The position numbers and the translations under genes are program-made. Of a stretch of 64,000 nucleotides of DNA, positions 1 through 9,184 are shown piece after piece. The DNA lies in assembly GCA_023666335.1 (NCBI GenBank), contig JAMPCE010000012.1, forward strand, positions 1-64,000, in the 5' to 3' direction. This stretch comes from a bacterium (lineage in GTDB: Bacteria; Bacillota; Clostridia; Lachnospirales; Lachnospiraceae). The notes beneath the pieces were generated by a model. That model ran no database searches, was not told the DNA's origin, and was given only the letters and a program-made list of their open reading frames with translations. Each line of letters opens with the position of its first letter. Positions within the stretch are counted from its first letter, which is position 1.

Positions 1-68
1 AATTGGAATAAATGAATTTCAGTTTCTTCGGCTAACCACAATCACAACTGAATAAGTAACACAGCGTC

Positions 69-104
69 AGAGCGTATAGAAACCAATCTATGCGCTCTAT
101 TTTT
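69..104 (+). terminator. Intrinsic terminator or attenuator hairpin
   Basis: A 12-bp stem (69-80 with 87-98, one G-U pair) around a 6-base loop is followed by ATTTTT. It lies about 20 bases before a small transposon-type gene, so it could end transcription from the lost left part of the element or attenuate read-through. Confidence 0.7.
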
Positions 105-122
105 ATGTAAAGGAGCAGATAT

Positions 123-296
123 ATGAGCAAAAACAGCAACACAGGACAGAGAACCCGCCGACAGCTGACACCCACGAAAATTATCGTGGAAAGGCATTAC
201 ACAGGCACAGAAAAAATGAAAACGGTATTCAAGCGGATAGTCGAGGAACAGATAATAAAAAAGGTTAAGGAAATGGCGGGAAACAACGCCGATTAG
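123..296 (+). CDS. Small basic protein of a decayed mobile element
   Basis: This 57-residue ORF starts at an ATG preceded by AAGGAG. The product is strongly basic and hydrophilic, beginning MSKNSNTGQRTRRQL, with a predicted helical C-terminal half (VEEQIIKKVKEM). Small basic ORFs of this kind commonly sit just upstream of large serine recombinase genes in Clostridia transposons, and that arrangement is seen here. A TnpW-like role is only a guess from position and size. It has no visible enzymatic motif. Confidence 0.5.
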   Translation: MSKNSNTGQRTRRQLTPTKIIVERHYTGTEKMKTVFKRIVEEQIIKKVKEMAGNNAD

Positions 297-367
297 GACT
301 GGAAACGGAAAAGGGAATATAGTATAATAAGAGCTGAGGAAGTCCCTTTTCATAAAAGGAGGACGAA

Positions 368-574
368 ATGAAAAGGGCACAACTGAATAACGACAAAATC
401 ACTGCTTTATATTGCATCAGCGACTATGCAGGGATAACGGAACTCAATTTTAAGATAATCAACCAACTGATAGACAAAATTCTTGTTTCTGAACCCGTAG
501 AAGTAGACGGGCAGAAAACTCAATGACTTACTATCCATTACAAGTTCATAGGGGCATTGGGAACCCTTGAATAA
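368..574 (+). pseudogene. Large serine recombinase remnant (internal deletion plus nonsense codon)
   Basis: An ATG with a strong AAAGGAGGACGAA site opens a frame whose first residues (KITALYC) match the N-terminal strand of serine recombinases, where the family continues into the Ser-containing CRxS motif. Here the frame runs directly into ISDYAGITELNFKIINQL and DKILVSEPVEVDG, typical of the extreme C-terminal segment of such recombinases. A TGA at 524-526 follows, and the same frame then continues LTIHYKFIGALGTLE to a TAA at 572. About 500 codons seem to be missing and the TGA may be a decayed CGA. The product cannot be active. A TATAAT at 323-328 may be its old promoter. Confidence 0.7.
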
Positions 575-627
575 TGGATATTTTCTAAGTCACTATTCCA
601 ACTAACCAACAAAAGGCGGAACGGAAA

Positions 628-1344
628 GTGACAGCGGAAAGGACAGTGCAGATGACGGTACAAACAGCGGCTGACAGGACAATCGAAGCGCGGGGCATCC
701 GCAAGGCGTACGGAAAAAAACAGGTGCTTGCGGATGTCACTTTTTTTGCAAAGAGCGGACAGTGCGTGGGAATCCTCGGCGGAAACGGCAGCGGAAAATC
801 CACGCTGTTTTCGATTCTGGCTGGTGTGCGCAAGGCGGATGGCGGTTCCTTTCTTTTGGGGGAGACAGACTTTCTGCGCCATTCCGGGAGAATCCCCGAT
901 GTGATCGGCTATGTGCCGCAGGCGGATCCGCTGATGGAGGAACTTTCCGCTTGGGACAATCTGCGGATGTGGCATGATAAAAAGACCATACAGCGGGAAC
1001 TTGCGGAGGGGGCGCTTGCGCTTCTCGGGATCGGGGACTTTTTGAAAACACCTGTGCGCAAGCTGTCCGGCGGCATGAGAAAACGGCTTTCCATCGCCTG
1101 TGCGGTGGCATCCCGCCCGGAAATCCTGGTGCTCGATGAACCGTCTGCCGCCCTCGATCTGGTCTGCAAGGACAGTATCAGCCGTTTTCTGACAACATAT
1201 AAGAAAGGCGGCGGCATCGTTCTGCTCACGACGCATGACGTGCAGGATCTGCCGTTGTGCGATGTGTGTTATATCCTGAAAGAGGGCAGTCTGCGCCCCT
1301 ATGCGTATGACGGCGATCCGCACAGGCTGGCGGAGGCTTTGTAG
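628..1344 (+). CDS. ABC transporter ATP-binding protein
   Basis: A 238-residue ATPase that would power the export system encoded by the next two genes. It has Walker A GGNGSGKST, the signature LSGGMRKRLSIA, Walker B EILVLDEPSAALD and the switch histidine in TTHD, in the usual order and at normal family length. The longest frame starts at GTG 628; the ATG at 652, with AAAGGA about eight bases upstream, is an equally good start. The stop codon abuts the ATG of the permease, so the genes are translationally coupled. The substrate is unknown. The gene begins about 50 bp after the transposon remnant, so its native promoter may have been displaced. Confidence 0.9.
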   Translation: MTAERTVQMTVQTAADRTIEARGIRKAYGKKQVLADVTFFAKSGQCVGILGGNGSGKSTLFSILAGVRKADGGSFLLGETDFLRHSGRIPDVIGYVPQADPLMEELSAWDNLRMWHDKKTIQRELAEGALALLGIGDFLKTPVRKLSGGMRKRLSIACAVASRPEILVLDEPSAALDLVCKDSISRFLTTYKKGGGIVLLTTHDVQDLPLCDVCYILKEGSLRPYAYDGDPHRLAEAL

Positions 1345-2583
1345 ATGAGAAAGTTTACGGATTATTTTTTTGCACAACTGAAACGTGTATGCCGTCTCCT
1401 GCCTTTGCAGATGGGGACAAGTCTCGTGATCTGCGCCTGCGTGGGTATGCTGGCTTTTTTGCTTGTAGCGCAGAGAGCGGAGGAAGGGCAGGAACGGTAT
1501 CGCATCGGTCTGGTGGGAGATGTTTCCGGCTCCTATCTGGGTTTCGGGATCGCCGCTTTGCAGACTGTGGACGATTCGCGGCTGATGATCGAGCTGGTTG
1601 AATTGTCGGAGACAGAGGCGGAGGACGCGCTTTCCCGTGGCGAACTGACAGCCGTGGTGCGGGTGCCGGACGATTTTCTGGATTCCGTTGTGTACGGAAG
1701 AAATGACACACATGTCACATATTTGGCGCCGCCGGACCAGACACAGCTTGGTTACGCGGTGATGGGGGAAGTCGCGGATGTGGCTTCCACGCTGGTGACG
1801 GCGTCCCAGAGCGCCATTTACGCGATGCAGCGCATCCTCTATGAACAGGAGGGTTCTGAGCGGATCGGCGAAGAGACGGACCGCCTGAACCTGATGCTGA
1901 TCAATCTGGTGCTTTCCCGCAGCGGCTTTGAAGAGGTCGAGGTACTGGGGTATGCCGAGGGGTTGAGTCTGGAGGCTTATTATTTCTGCAGGCTTCTTCT
2001 GCTCGTTCTGCTTCTTGCGGGTCTGTCCGGAAGCATCTTCTTTCTTTACAGAAAGGCGGCGTTGTCCGCGATGCTGAAAGCCGGGGGCGTCGGGGCGCTT
2101 TCACAGATTGCGGGGGAGTATCTTGCCTATCTGGGTCTGCTGTGCGCGGGCTTCATTCTTCCCTCCTGTGTTCTGGTATTTGCGCTTGCGCACAGGATGC
2201 TTTCGCTGCCGGAATGGAAAGGCGCAGGAGCAGAACCGTTTTTTGTGCTGCTTCCCGCTTTTTTTGCGGCGGCTGCCATGTTTGCGGCTCTCCAGCTTTT
2301 TCTTTATGAATTGGCGGACGGGATCGTGAACGGGCTCATGCTGCAGCTGCTTTGCGGCGTGGGGATGGCATACTTTTCCGGCTATTTCTATCCGGCGGCT
2401 TTTCTTCCGGAGCAGATGGGAACAGTCGGCAGCCTCTTTCCCACAGGCGCGGCGGCGCGCCTTGTGGAGGATACTTTCCTTGGAAAGAGCGTGAGTGCGT
2501 CCGGCGCGGCGGTTCTTCTGTGGCTTATGGCATTCCTGCTGCTTGCCGCATTCGTCCGACGCTGCCGAATCCGTCGCACTTAA
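1345..2583 (+). CDS. ABC-2 type transporter permease
   Basis: A 412-residue membrane protein with the ABC-2 (CcmB/YhgE-like) layout: an N-terminal membrane helix (about residues 24-42), a long extracytoplasmic domain of about 170 residues, then five or six hydrophobic segments (for example LLLVLLLAGLSGSIFFLY and FVLLPAFFAAAAMFAALQL). It starts directly after the ATPase stop and is followed by a related permease, so the pair probably forms a heterodimeric channel. The sequence contains one copy of the TGACA-N4-TGTCA palindrome (1704-1717). The exported substrate cannot be deduced. Confidence 0.85.
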   Translation: MRKFTDYFFAQLKRVCRLLPLQMGTSLVICACVGMLAFLLVAQRAEEGQERYRIGLVGDVSGSYLGFGIAALQTVDDSRLMIELVELSETEAEDALSRGELTAVVRVPDDFLDSVVYGRNDTHVTYLAPPDQTQLGYAVMGEVADVASTLVTASQSAIYAMQRILYEQEGSERIGEETDRLNLMLINLVLSRSGFEEVEVLGYAEGLSLEAYYFCRLLLLVLLLAGLSGSIFFLYRKAALSAMLKAGGVGALSQIAGEYLAYLGLLCAGFILPSCVLVFALAHRMLSLPEWKGAGAEPFFVLLPAFFAAAAMFAALQLFLYELADGIVNGLMLQLLCGVGMAYFSGYFYPAAFLPEQMGTVGSLFPTGAAARLVEDTFLGKSVSASGAAVLLWLMAFLLLAAFVRRCRIRRT

Positions 2584-2612
2584 CCGAAACCATTTATCAC
2601 AAGGAGACAGAA

Positions 2613-3758
2613 ATGCGCGTACAGATCCGCAGATTTTTGATCAGAGCATGGCTCACGCAAAAAAGGCTGCTCACCCACGGCAGCTTTCTTTTGCTGCTCG
2701 TTCTCCCCCTGCTGTTCTCCGTCGGGCTGAACAGACTTTCCCAAGAGGAGAGCGGGCTTGCGACCATCGCCCTGTATCTGCCGGAAGAAGATCTGCTTGC
2801 GGAACAAGTCGGGGAGCGGCTGTTTGGCAGAGAGAGCGCTTTCCGTTTTCTTTCCTGCGCGGATGAAGAGGAGGCGGTCATGCTTGTGGAGGCGGGGGAG
2901 GCGGACGCAGCATGGATCTTTTCCGGCGGGACGGAAGAGAGACTTCGGGAACTTGCGGGGAAGCGCCGTGTACGGCCGCTCGTAAAGGTGGTGGAAAGAC
3001 GTGACAGCGTGCCGCTGATCCTTGCAAGGGAAGTGTTGTCGGCGGCTGTCTATCCCGCTTTTTCCTATGCAGTCTATGAAAGCTATGTCACGCGGGAACT
3101 CGGGCTTACCGAATTGGAGGAAGAGACGCTGCGCCGCACCTATGAGGACGTGGCGGTGGCGGGCAGTCTGTTTCAGAGAGTCTATCCCGACGGAACAACA
3201 GAAAAAACAGCGGGCGATACCGACTATGTGCTGGCGCCGCTTCGGGGGATCCTTGCGATCTGGCTCACCTTTCTGGGAATCGCCGCGGCTCTGCTGTTTA
3301 TACAGGATGAGGAGCGGGGCGTTTACGGACGACTGCCCGCCGGCAGGCGTTCTTTGGCGTTCTACGGCACAGGCGCTGTGTTCCTTTTGGACGGGACGGT
3401 TGTTTTGTTTTTGTGTAGTCAGTTTGGCGGCGCGTTTACGGATTGGAAACGGGAAGCGGTGTGCGCGGCGGTCTTTGCCTGCTGTGTGTTGGCATTTTCC
3501 AACTTTTTGCGGCTTTTGTGCAGGAAGCCGCACCGGCTCGGCGTCATTCTCCTGCCATTGGGGGCGGCGATGTTTGCGCTCTGCCCCGTTTTCGTGAATC
3601 TGCAAAATTTCAGGGCGGTAAAGCTGCTGCTCCCGCCCCGATATTATCTGCTCTCTATTCATAACACATGTTATTTATATGAAATGGCTGTATATACGGT
3701 GATTTTGATTTTTGTCGGCGCTGTTTTGCAGCGGTTGACTCAATCGACCTCGATCTGA
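2613..3758 (+). CDS. ABC-2 type transporter permease, second subunit
   Basis: A 381-residue permease with the same architecture as its upstream neighbour: an N-terminal helix ([16 protein letters not shown]), a large outer domain and C-terminal hydrophobic segments. The frame is open further upstream, but the ATG at 2613 follows AAGGAGACAGAA, an ideal ribosome binding site, and lies 30 bases after the preceding stop. It completes a three-gene exporter operon. Its last 19 bases overlap the 3' end of the convergent oxidoreductase gene, leaving no room for a separate terminator. Confidence 0.85.
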   Translation: MRVQIRRFLIRAWLTQKRLLTHGSFLLLLVLPLLFSVGLNRLSQEESGLATIALYLPEEDLLAEQVGERLFGRESAFRFLSCADEEEAVMLVEAGEADAAWIFSGGTEERLRELAGKRRVRPLVKVVERRDSVPLILAREVLSAAVYPAFSYAVYESYVTRELGLTELEEETLRRTYEDVAVAGSLFQRVYPDGTTEKTAGDTDYVLAPLRGILAIWLTFLGIAAALLFIQDEERGVYGRLPAGRRSLAFYGTGAVFLLDGTVVLFLCSQFGGAFTDWKREAVCAAVFACCVLAFSNFLRLLCRKPHRLGVILLPLGAAMFALCPVFVNLQNFRAVKLLLPPRYYLLSIHNTCYLYEMAVYTVILIFVGAVLQRLTQSTSI

Positions 3759-5341
3759 TCCGTCTGGGCAGCCTTGTCTTTCTGCACTTCTTCGTGGTGC
3801 GTCTTTTCCGTATTGACATTCCAGATGTTATCCTTGGAAGAGATGCCGCCTAAAATGTTTTTCACGGTCTCAAAGGAGGTCATCATGGAATGGTCGATGT
3901 TGTTGTAGCGGTGCTGGCCGTTCCGTCCCACGCAGTAGAGGTTGTCGATGGTTTTCAGGTACTCGACCAGCTTGTCGATATCTTTGTAGGTGTCAAAGTA
4001 GGCGGGATAGGCTTTCTTCACCCGCTCTACATGGGAATCCATCACGTCGGAAGGCTTGTCGATCAGCCCCATGCTCACGATCTCATTGACTGCAAAACGC
4101 GCAAACGCCTCGTCCGTCATCGTCCAGTAGCGGTCCCCCTCGTTTACAAAGTATTCCAGACCGATCCATACCGTGTGCTCAAGGTCCCGCACCATGTAAG
4201 GAGACCAGTTGTTGTAGATCTGAAAACGTCCCAGCCGGACGCTCCTGTCGTGGACGTAGATCCAGCAGTCAGGGACGATGTTGCCGATGGTCTTTAAGTT
4301 GGTCTTATTCTGTAAGTTCAGCTTCGGCAGCAGCAGTCCGACCGTCATATAATCGCGGTAGGGAAGTCCCGCAGCGATGTCCGCCATCTCTTTTGGCACA
4401 TCGTTCATGCCTGCGACCAGATCCCTGACCGGCATGGAAGAGATGAAGATATCGCCTTTTTCTGTCACTTCGCCCTCAGGCGTCTCGTAAGTGATGGCGG
4501 TGATGCAGCCTGTTTCGTCCCTGTGGAGTTTGACTGCTTTGCTGTGGCAGAGGATCTTTCCGCCCATCTCTTTGATCTTGTCCGCAGTCACTTCCCAGAG
4601 CTGGCCGGGACCGAGTTTGGGATAGCTGAATTCTTCGATCAGGGAAGTCTCCACCTCCCGGTTCTTTTTGCCGGGCAGCATTTTCGAGAAAATGTCCTTG
4701 ATGATCGCGGAGACAGACAGACCCTTTACCCGCTGTGCGCCCCAGTCGGGAGCAATTTCGGACGGGTGCCGTCCCCAGAGATTCTCCGTATAGTTTTCAA
4801 AGAACATGGAGTAGAGCTTTTTGCCAAATCGGTTTACATAAAAATCCTCCAGGGAATTTTCCTGCCGCTTGTGGATCATGGCGGCAAGGTAACTGAACCC
4901 CGCCTGCATGGTGGCAAGAAAGCCCATATTGATGAAAGTCTCCGGCTTTAAGGAGATCGGATAGTCGAAGAATTTCCGGTTGAAATAGATGCGCGATACG
5001 CGGTGTCTGCGGAGCATGACCCGGTCTTCTTTCTCGGGATCCGGACCGCCGGGAGAGAGCGTCATCTCGCGGTGCAGGACGATATCGTCGTAGGTGGGAG
5101 ATCCCTGCGTGGGCAGCATATGTTCCCACCAGGCGTTGACCTCCGGCACTTTGGAGAAGAAGCGGTGTCCGCCCATGTCCATGCGGTTGCCCTTGTAGTT
5201 GACGGTCTTGGAGATACCGCCCATCGCGTCGGATTCCTCCAAAACGGTGACGTCGTATTCTTTCTTCTGATCCTGCCGGAGCAGTTCATAAGCGGCGGTG
5301 AGACCTGCGGGGCCCGCGCCGATCACATATACTTTTTTCAT
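3740..5341 (-). CDS. NAD(P)/FAD-dependent oxidoreductase, amine-oxidase/UDP-galactopyranose-mutase-like fold
   Basis: A 533-residue flavoprotein. The N-terminus [20 protein letters not shown] carries the GxGxxG dinucleotide-binding motif, followed by a GGI(S)K segment and MDMGGHRFF, as in protoporphyrinogen-oxidase-like and galactopyranose-mutase-like proteins often found with polysaccharide genes. The start is set at 5341 because GGAGGTAAGC lies just before it; the frame extends 12 codons further without a site. The substrate is unknown; a sugar-nucleotide or lipid-linked sugar is possible given the surrounding region. The gene is monocistronic and convergent with the ABC exporter. Confidence 0.8.
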   Translation of the reverse strand: MKKVYVIGAGPAGLTAAYELLRQDQKKEYDVTVLEESDAMGGISKTVNYKGNRMDMGGHRFFSKVPEVNAWWEHMLPTQGSPTYDDIVLHREMTLSPGGPDPEKEDRVMLRRHRVSRIYFNRKFFDYPISLKPETFINMGFLATMQAGFSYLAAMIHKRQENSLEDFYVNRFGKKLYSMFFENYTENLWGRHPSEIAPDWGAQRVKGLSVSAIIKDIFSKMLPGKKNREVETSLIEEFSYPKLGPGQLWEVTADKIKEMGGKILCHSKAVKLHRDETGCITAITYETPEGEVTEKGDIFISSMPVRDLVAGMNDVPKEMADIAAGLPYRDYMTVGLLLPKLNLQNKTNLKTIGNIVPDCWIYVHDRSVRLGRFQIYNNWSPYMVRDLEHTVWIGLEYFVNEGDRYWTMTDEAFARFAVNEIVSMGLIDKPSDVMDSHVERVKKAYPAYFDTYKDIDKLVEYLKTIDNLYCVGRNGQHRYNNIDHSMMTSFETVKNILGGISSKDNIWNVNTEKTHHEEVQKDKAAQTDQIEVD

Positions 5342-5395
5342 GCTTACCTCCATATTTGTATAAATATAGTTTACCATGTTTTTGGAGGAATGTAT

Positions 5396-5428
5396 ACAAA
5401 AAAGGGTGCAGCCGTCGGCTGCACCCTT
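5396..5428 (-). terminator. Intrinsic terminator of the MATE gene
   Basis: A perfect 12-bp stem, AAGGGTGCAGCC at 5402-5413 and GGCTGCACCCTT at 5417-5428, with a 3-base loop. On the minus strand it is followed by six T residues. It lies directly downstream of the MATE stop codon. Confidence 0.9.
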
Positions 5429-5432
5429 GCGT

Positions 5433-6848
5433 TCATACCGCTGTCTCGGAAAGCATGACCGATTTCCCGTTCAGTTCCTGATAGGTTCTACAGATCAGGA
5501 ACAGGGAGATCACAAAGGTCAGGAGGTCCGATACCGGCATGGAATACAAAACGCCGTCCAGCCCGAACGCGACAGGCAGCAGCAGGGCGAATCCGACGCC
5601 GAACACAATTTCCCTGATCATGGAGAGGAGCGTAGATGCGGCTGCCTTTCCCATAGCCTGAAGAAAAATGAAGCATGCCTTATTCACACAAGCCAAAACG
5701 ATCATGCAAAGGTAAACGCGGAATGCCTTGACTGCGAAATCTGTATAATAACGGCTTTCATTCGCCGCACCAAATAGAGTGATGAGCTGTTTGGGGAAAA
5801 CAGTGACGATCACGAAAGCGATCGCGCCGACTCCCGCTTCGGAGAGCAGTAATTTTGTGAACAGCTCTTTGACCCGTTTATGGAAACCTGCGCCCATGTT
5901 ATACCCGACGATGGGGATGCAGCCTGCCGCCATACCTACGACGATCGATATGACGATCTGAAAGAATTTCATCACAATGCCGACGACTGCCATAGGAATC
6001 TGGGCGAATTGTTCCTGTCCGAAAATGATATCCCGTGCGCCGTATTTTCGGATCATATTATTGATCGCTGCCATAGCGGCAACCAAGGAGATCTGCGAAA
6101 GAAAGCTGCAAAGCCCGAGCACAAGTGTTTTTTCAGAAACATGGAGATCGATGCGAAGATCGCCTCTTGCGGGTTTGATCGTTTTCATGTTCAGCAGATA
6201 GAAAAGCGATAAGACCGCCGTGACGACCTGCCCGATGACGGTGGCGACCGCGGCGCCCATCATGCCCCACTGAAAGATAAAAATGAAAATCGGATCAAAA
6301 ATAATATTCAGGACTGCGCCGAGCAAAGTGGCGATCATGGCGAATTTCGGATTGCCGTCAGCCCGAATGATCGGGTTCATGGCTTGCCCGAACATATAAA
6401 ACGGGATTCCCAGAGAAATATAGAAAAAGTATTCTTTGGAATGCCGATAGGTTTCCGCGTTGATCGTACCGCCGAACATGGCAATGATCTGATTGCTGAA
6501 AAGCAGATAGACCCCGCACAAGATCAGACTGCTGACGATAACGAGTATCACGGCGTTTCCGACACTTTTCCTGGCATTCTGCATCTCCTTTTTGCCGAGG
6601 CTCAAGCTGACGAAAGCGCAGCATCCGTCGCCGACCATCACGGCGATCGCGAGCGCGATCACGGTCAGCGGGAAGACGACCGTATTTGCCGCATTGCCGT
6701 AAGAACCGAGATAAGAGGCGTTTGCAATAAAAATCTGATCCACGATGTTATAGAGTGCGCCGACCAGAAGGGAGATAATGCAGGGGATCGCATACCTGCG
6801 CATCAGCTTCCCGACGGGTTCCGTTCCCAAAAATTGATTTGTTTCCAT
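5433..6848 (-). CDS. MATE family multidrug efflux transporter
   Basis: A 471-residue polytopic protein of typical MATE length with about 12 membrane segments in two homologous halves. These pumps exchange Na+ or H+ for cationic drugs or metabolites. The N-terminus ([20 protein letters not shown] and [14 protein letters not shown]) matches the MATE first helix pair. The start at 6848 has GAAAGGAAGG upstream. The gene stands alone between its own promoter, leader hairpin and terminator. The long structured leader suggests regulated, perhaps drug-responsive, expression. Confidence 0.9.
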   Translation of the reverse strand: METNQFLGTEPVGKLMRRYAIPCIISLLVGALYNIVDQIFIANASYLGSYGNAANTVVFPLTVIALAIAVMVGDGCCAFVSLSLGKKEMQNARKSVGNAVILVIVSSLILCGVYLLFSNQIIAMFGGTINAETYRHSKEYFFYISLGIPFYMFGQAMNPIIRADGNPKFAMIATLLGAVLNIIFDPIFIFIFQWGMMGAAVATVIGQVVTAVLSLFYLLNMKTIKPARGDLRIDLHVSEKTLVLGLCSFLSQISLVAAMAAINNMIRKYGARDIIFGQEQFAQIPMAVVGIVMKFFQIVISIVVGMAAGCIPIVGYNMGAGFHKRVKELFTKLLLSEAGVGAIAFVIVTVFPKQLITLFGAANESRYYTDFAVKAFRVYLCMIVLACVNKACFIFLQAMGKAAASTLLSMIREIVFGVGFALLLPVAFGLDGVLYSMPVSDLLTFVISLFLICRTYQELNGKSVMLSETAV

Positions 6849-6875
6849 ATCAGTACCTTCCTTTCATAAAAAATA

Positions 6876-6919
6876 AACGTGCGGCAAATAACTGGATTTA
6901 CGCAGTTTTGCCACACGTT
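6876..6919 (-). promoter_or_regulatory. Leader hairpin with U-run, probable attenuator of the MATE pump
   Basis: On the minus strand the arms 6919-6903 and 6894-6876 pair in three blocks (AACGTG/CACGTT, GGCAA/TTGCC, AACTG/CAGTT) around an eight-base loop. The stem is followed by TATTTTTTATG, then the ribosome binding site. It starts within a few bases of the predicted transcription start, so it could act as a terminator/antiterminator or as a 5' stabilising hairpin. Confidence 0.6.
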
Positions 6920-6927
6920 CATAAAAT

Positions 6928-6957
6928 ATTTTAGGGCGCGCCCGCAAAAAAAGTCAA
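6928..6957 (-). promoter_or_regulatory. Predicted sigma-A promoter of the MATE gene
   Basis: On the minus strand TTGACT (6957-6952) and TAAAAT (6933-6928) are separated by 18 bases. It lies about 85 bases upstream of the start codon, directly before the leader hairpin. Confidence 0.55.
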
Positions 6958-7045
6958 AGGTACTTTTCAACAAAAAAGTTCCTTTCGAAAAAGGCATTTT
7001 GACAATAGGGAAAAACAGCGGGCGGGAGGGAAGAAAAGGCAGTGG

Positions 7046-7074
7046 TGGCAAATTCCGGCGGGTTGTGCTATAGT
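7046..7074 (+). promoter_or_regulatory. Predicted sigma-A promoter (extended -10)
   Basis: TGGCAA and TATAGT are separated by 17 bases, with TG one base before the -10 element. The downstream gene starts at 7125. The 250 bases between the divergent MATE and DUF6077 genes hold this promoter, the MATE promoter and the MATE leader. Confidence 0.5.
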
Positions 7075-7124
7075 GATATTGTTTGAAACCGCAAGCTGCG
7101 GAGAAAAATTTATGGAGGAGTGTC

Positions 7125-8336
7125 ATGACCGCGATCGTAAGCCTGCTGTTCTGGCTTGTGGCTGTACCGTTTGCTATCGGCTTGATTCCTGCAAATTTCA
7201 TACCGCCTGTAAGGCGCAATCCCGGATTCGTGCTGCTTGCGGGATATTTTGTCATGTGGGCGCTTTTTGCGCTGGCGGCGATTCCTGCGGTCTTATGGGT
7301 GGAGTATGACAATTTTAAGGTCGCTTCCGCTGTTTTTGCGGGTTTGGCGCTGTCAGGCGCCGCCGTGGGGATCTGTCTGCTGTATCGGAACGGAAAGGCG
7401 GGGGAGCCGGGGCTGGTTTTCGGGCGTCGGAAAGAGGAACGCCTGTGGCAAAAAAATGACACGCATGTCATAAAGGGGGCGGGGATCCGGGGACTGCTGA
7501 AAAGTTTCCTGCGGGCGGAATATATCGAATGGCTTGCTTTCTTTTTCCTGCTGGGATTCCAGCTTTACAAGGCGGCGGCTTTCGCTTCCTTTGACGGGGA
7601 CGACGCCTATTATGTGGTGGAGTCTCTGCTTGCGCAGGAAGCGGATGTGATGTACCGTATCCTTCCGCTCACGGGCGGTTCCACGGGGCTTGACGTGCGC
7701 CACGCGCTGGCGGTCTTTCCCATGTGGGTGGCTTTCGTGGCGGTGCGGTCAGGGATTCATGCCACCATCGTTTCCCATGTGGTGATGCCGTTTGTGCTGA
7801 TTCCGCTGACCTATCTGTTATATTATGAGATCGGCTGTCGGCTGTTCGGCCGCGTTTCGGCGGGCGGCGAAAGATCCGGCGGTGCGGAGGATGCGCGCGA
7901 GACCAGCGGGAGTGTGCTGTGTCGGGAGAATCTGCCCGTCTTCATGATTTTGCTGGCGCTGTTCCAGATTTTCGGCAACGTCTCCATCTACACGACGGAG
8001 ACCTTTTTCCTGACCCGTACCTGGCAGGGCAAGGCGGCAGCGGGGGCGCTCGTGATCCCTGCCGTGCTATGGCTGTTTCTTCTGCTTGACGGCGGGGAAA
8101 CAGAAAGAGGACAGAAGAAAGGGCTCTGGCTTCTCTTTGTCTGTGTGCAGATGACGGCGGGCATCTGTAGTTCCATCGCGGTGTTTCTGGTCTCGATCCT
8201 GACGGCGGTTACGGCGTTTGTGCTGGCCTGTATGCGGCGGGATCTGCGGCTCTTATTGAAATTCGGCGCCGCCTGCATCCCCAACGTGATCTACATGGCG
8301 ATTTATGTGGTGATTGGGTATAGTTATTTATTATAA
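7125..8336 (+). CDS. DUF6077-type polytopic membrane protein
   Basis: A 403-residue protein with about nine or ten hydrophobic segments. It carries the acidic motif DGDDAYYVVES after the fourth segment, as in membrane proteins of the DUF6077 group in Clostridia; acidic motifs in the first outer loop resemble those of lipid-linked-sugar-dependent GT-C glycosyltransferases, so a GT-C-like role is possible but unproven. The frame is open 14 codons upstream, but ATG 7125 follows GGAGG at good distance. One TGACA-N4-TGTCA copy lies at 7457-7470. It is followed by a second membrane-protein gene and an acylation pair, suggesting a surface-glycan modification operon. Confidence 0.7.
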   Translation: MTAIVSLLFWLVAVPFAIGLIPANFIPPVRRNPGFVLLAGYFVMWALFALAAIPAVLWVEYDNFKVASAVFAGLALSGAAVGICLLYRNGKAGEPGLVFGRRKEERLWQKNDTHVIKGAGIRGLLKSFLRAEYIEWLAFFFLLGFQLYKAAAFASFDGDDAYYVVESLLAQEADVMYRILPLTGGSTGLDVRHALAVFPMWVAFVAVRSGIHATIVSHVVMPFVLIPLTYLLYYEIGCRLFGRVSAGGERSGGAEDARETSGSVLCRENLPVFMILLALFQIFGNVSIYTTETFFLTRTWQGKAAAGALVIPAVLWLFLLLDGGETERGQKKGLWLLFVCVQMTAGICSSIAVFLVSILTAVTAFVLACMRRDLRLLLKFGAACIPNVIYMAIYVVIGYSYLL

Positions 8337-8337
8337 A

Positions 8338-8380
8338 TAATTGCGAAACGCAACATAATGTATCAATCATTGTGCAATTA
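8338..8380. repeat. Short intergenic palindromic element
   Basis: Seven-base arms TAATTGC (8338-8344) and GCAATTA (8374-8380) enclose smaller complementary pieces (TTGCG/CGCAA and AATG/CATT). It sits between two coupled membrane-protein genes and begins just after the first stop codon. It may be a remnant of a mobile palindrome or a processing site. Confidence 0.4.
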
Positions 8381-8402
8381 GGATGCAAAGGAGAGCCAAT
8401 TT

Positions 8403-9164
8403 ATGTGGGGCATTTTTTTAGAGAGCGTGGTCATCTTCAAAAATTACATGGGCTGGCACGAGAATCATTTTCTCGCGGGGCTTTATGCGTTTGCCCTTCT
8501 TTACCTGTGGCTTACGGAGAAAGACAAGGCGAAACGCGCCGTTTTTGTCTACGCGCCGACGCTGCTTTTGCTTCTGTTTTTCTGCCCCCTGTTCCGCAAG
8601 GTGTTTGTGCGGATCATGGAGGATTCCGAGACGTACTACAGATTGTTGTGGCTTTTGCAGATGAGCATCGTCAGCGCCTACGGCTTGCTCAAGCTGGCGG
8701 GAAGACACAGACGGATCGGGCTGATCGTGGCAGCCGCCGCGATCGTGGCGTGCGGGGATTACGTCTATGACAGCGAGCATATTTCCCGAGCGGAAAACGC
8801 TTATCATCTGCCGCAGGAGGCGGTGGATATCGTGGATCTGATCGAACCGGAGGAGGGGCGGATCACGGTGCTTTTTCCGGCGGATCTGATCTATTATGTC
8901 AGGCAGTACAGCACGGATATCGAGCTGCCTTACGGCAGGGAGATGCTGATCGAGCGATGGGATTACTACCATCCCATGTACGAGGCGATGGAGAAAGCGG
9001 AGGTGATCGACACGCCCGCTTTCGTCGAACTGACCAGAACTTACCCCTGCGCCTATGTGGTGTTGAAAGAAGACCGCGAGATCGCGGAACCGCTGACGGA
9101 CTATGGCTTCTCGGTCTACGGACAGGTAGGGGAGTTCGTGGTTTACAAGGATGAGACGCTGTAG
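8403..9164 (+). CDS. Membrane protein of unknown function
   Basis: A 253-residue protein with about four hydrophobic segments in the first 120 residues (LYAFALLYLWL, VYAPTLLLLLFFCPLF, LIVAAAAIVACGDYVY) and a soluble C-terminal domain of about 130 residues containing ITVLFPADLIYYVRQYSTD. That domain probably faces outside. ATG 8403 is preceded by AAAGGAGAGCC. It follows the DUF6077 gene and precedes the MBOAT gene by 20 bases, so it is probably in the same operon. I do not recognise the family. It resembles the C-terminal half of large glycosyltransferase-like membrane proteins. Confidence 0.65.
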   Translation: MWGIFLESVVIFKNYMGWHENHFLAGLYAFALLYLWLTEKDKAKRAVFVYAPTLLLLLFFCPLFRKVFVRIMEDSETYYRLLWLLQMSIVSAYGLLKLAGRHRRIGLIVAAAAIVACGDYVYDSEHISRAENAYHLPQEAVDIVDLIEPEEGRITVLFPADLIYYVRQYSTDIELPYGREMLIERWDYYHPMYEAMEKAEVIDTPAFVELTRTYPCAYVVLKEDREIAEPLTDYGFSVYGQVGEFVVYKDETL

Positions 9165-9184
9165 GGACGATGGGAGAATAACAA

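Noticed and set aside
538-1713. Long minus-strand frame opposite the ABC ATPase and permease genes
   Set aside because: It is the antisense shadow of two genes with clear motifs; its translation is His/Arg/Gln-rich with no domain and no ribosome binding site. Other long antisense frames (for example 2580-3662, 20764-22389, 32023-33087) were rejected for the same reason.
6803-6925. Possible leader peptide (MNVWQNCVNPVICR) across the MATE attenuator hairpin
   Set aside because: No ribosome binding site precedes its ATG and the transcript is predicted to start only a few bases away or after it; the hairpin alone explains the region.
7125-9164. The two membrane-protein genes as one gene broken by the 43-bp palindrome
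   Set aside because: The second frame has its own good ribosome binding site and start, and the first ends after a complete hydrophobic segment; no split-domain motif bridges them.
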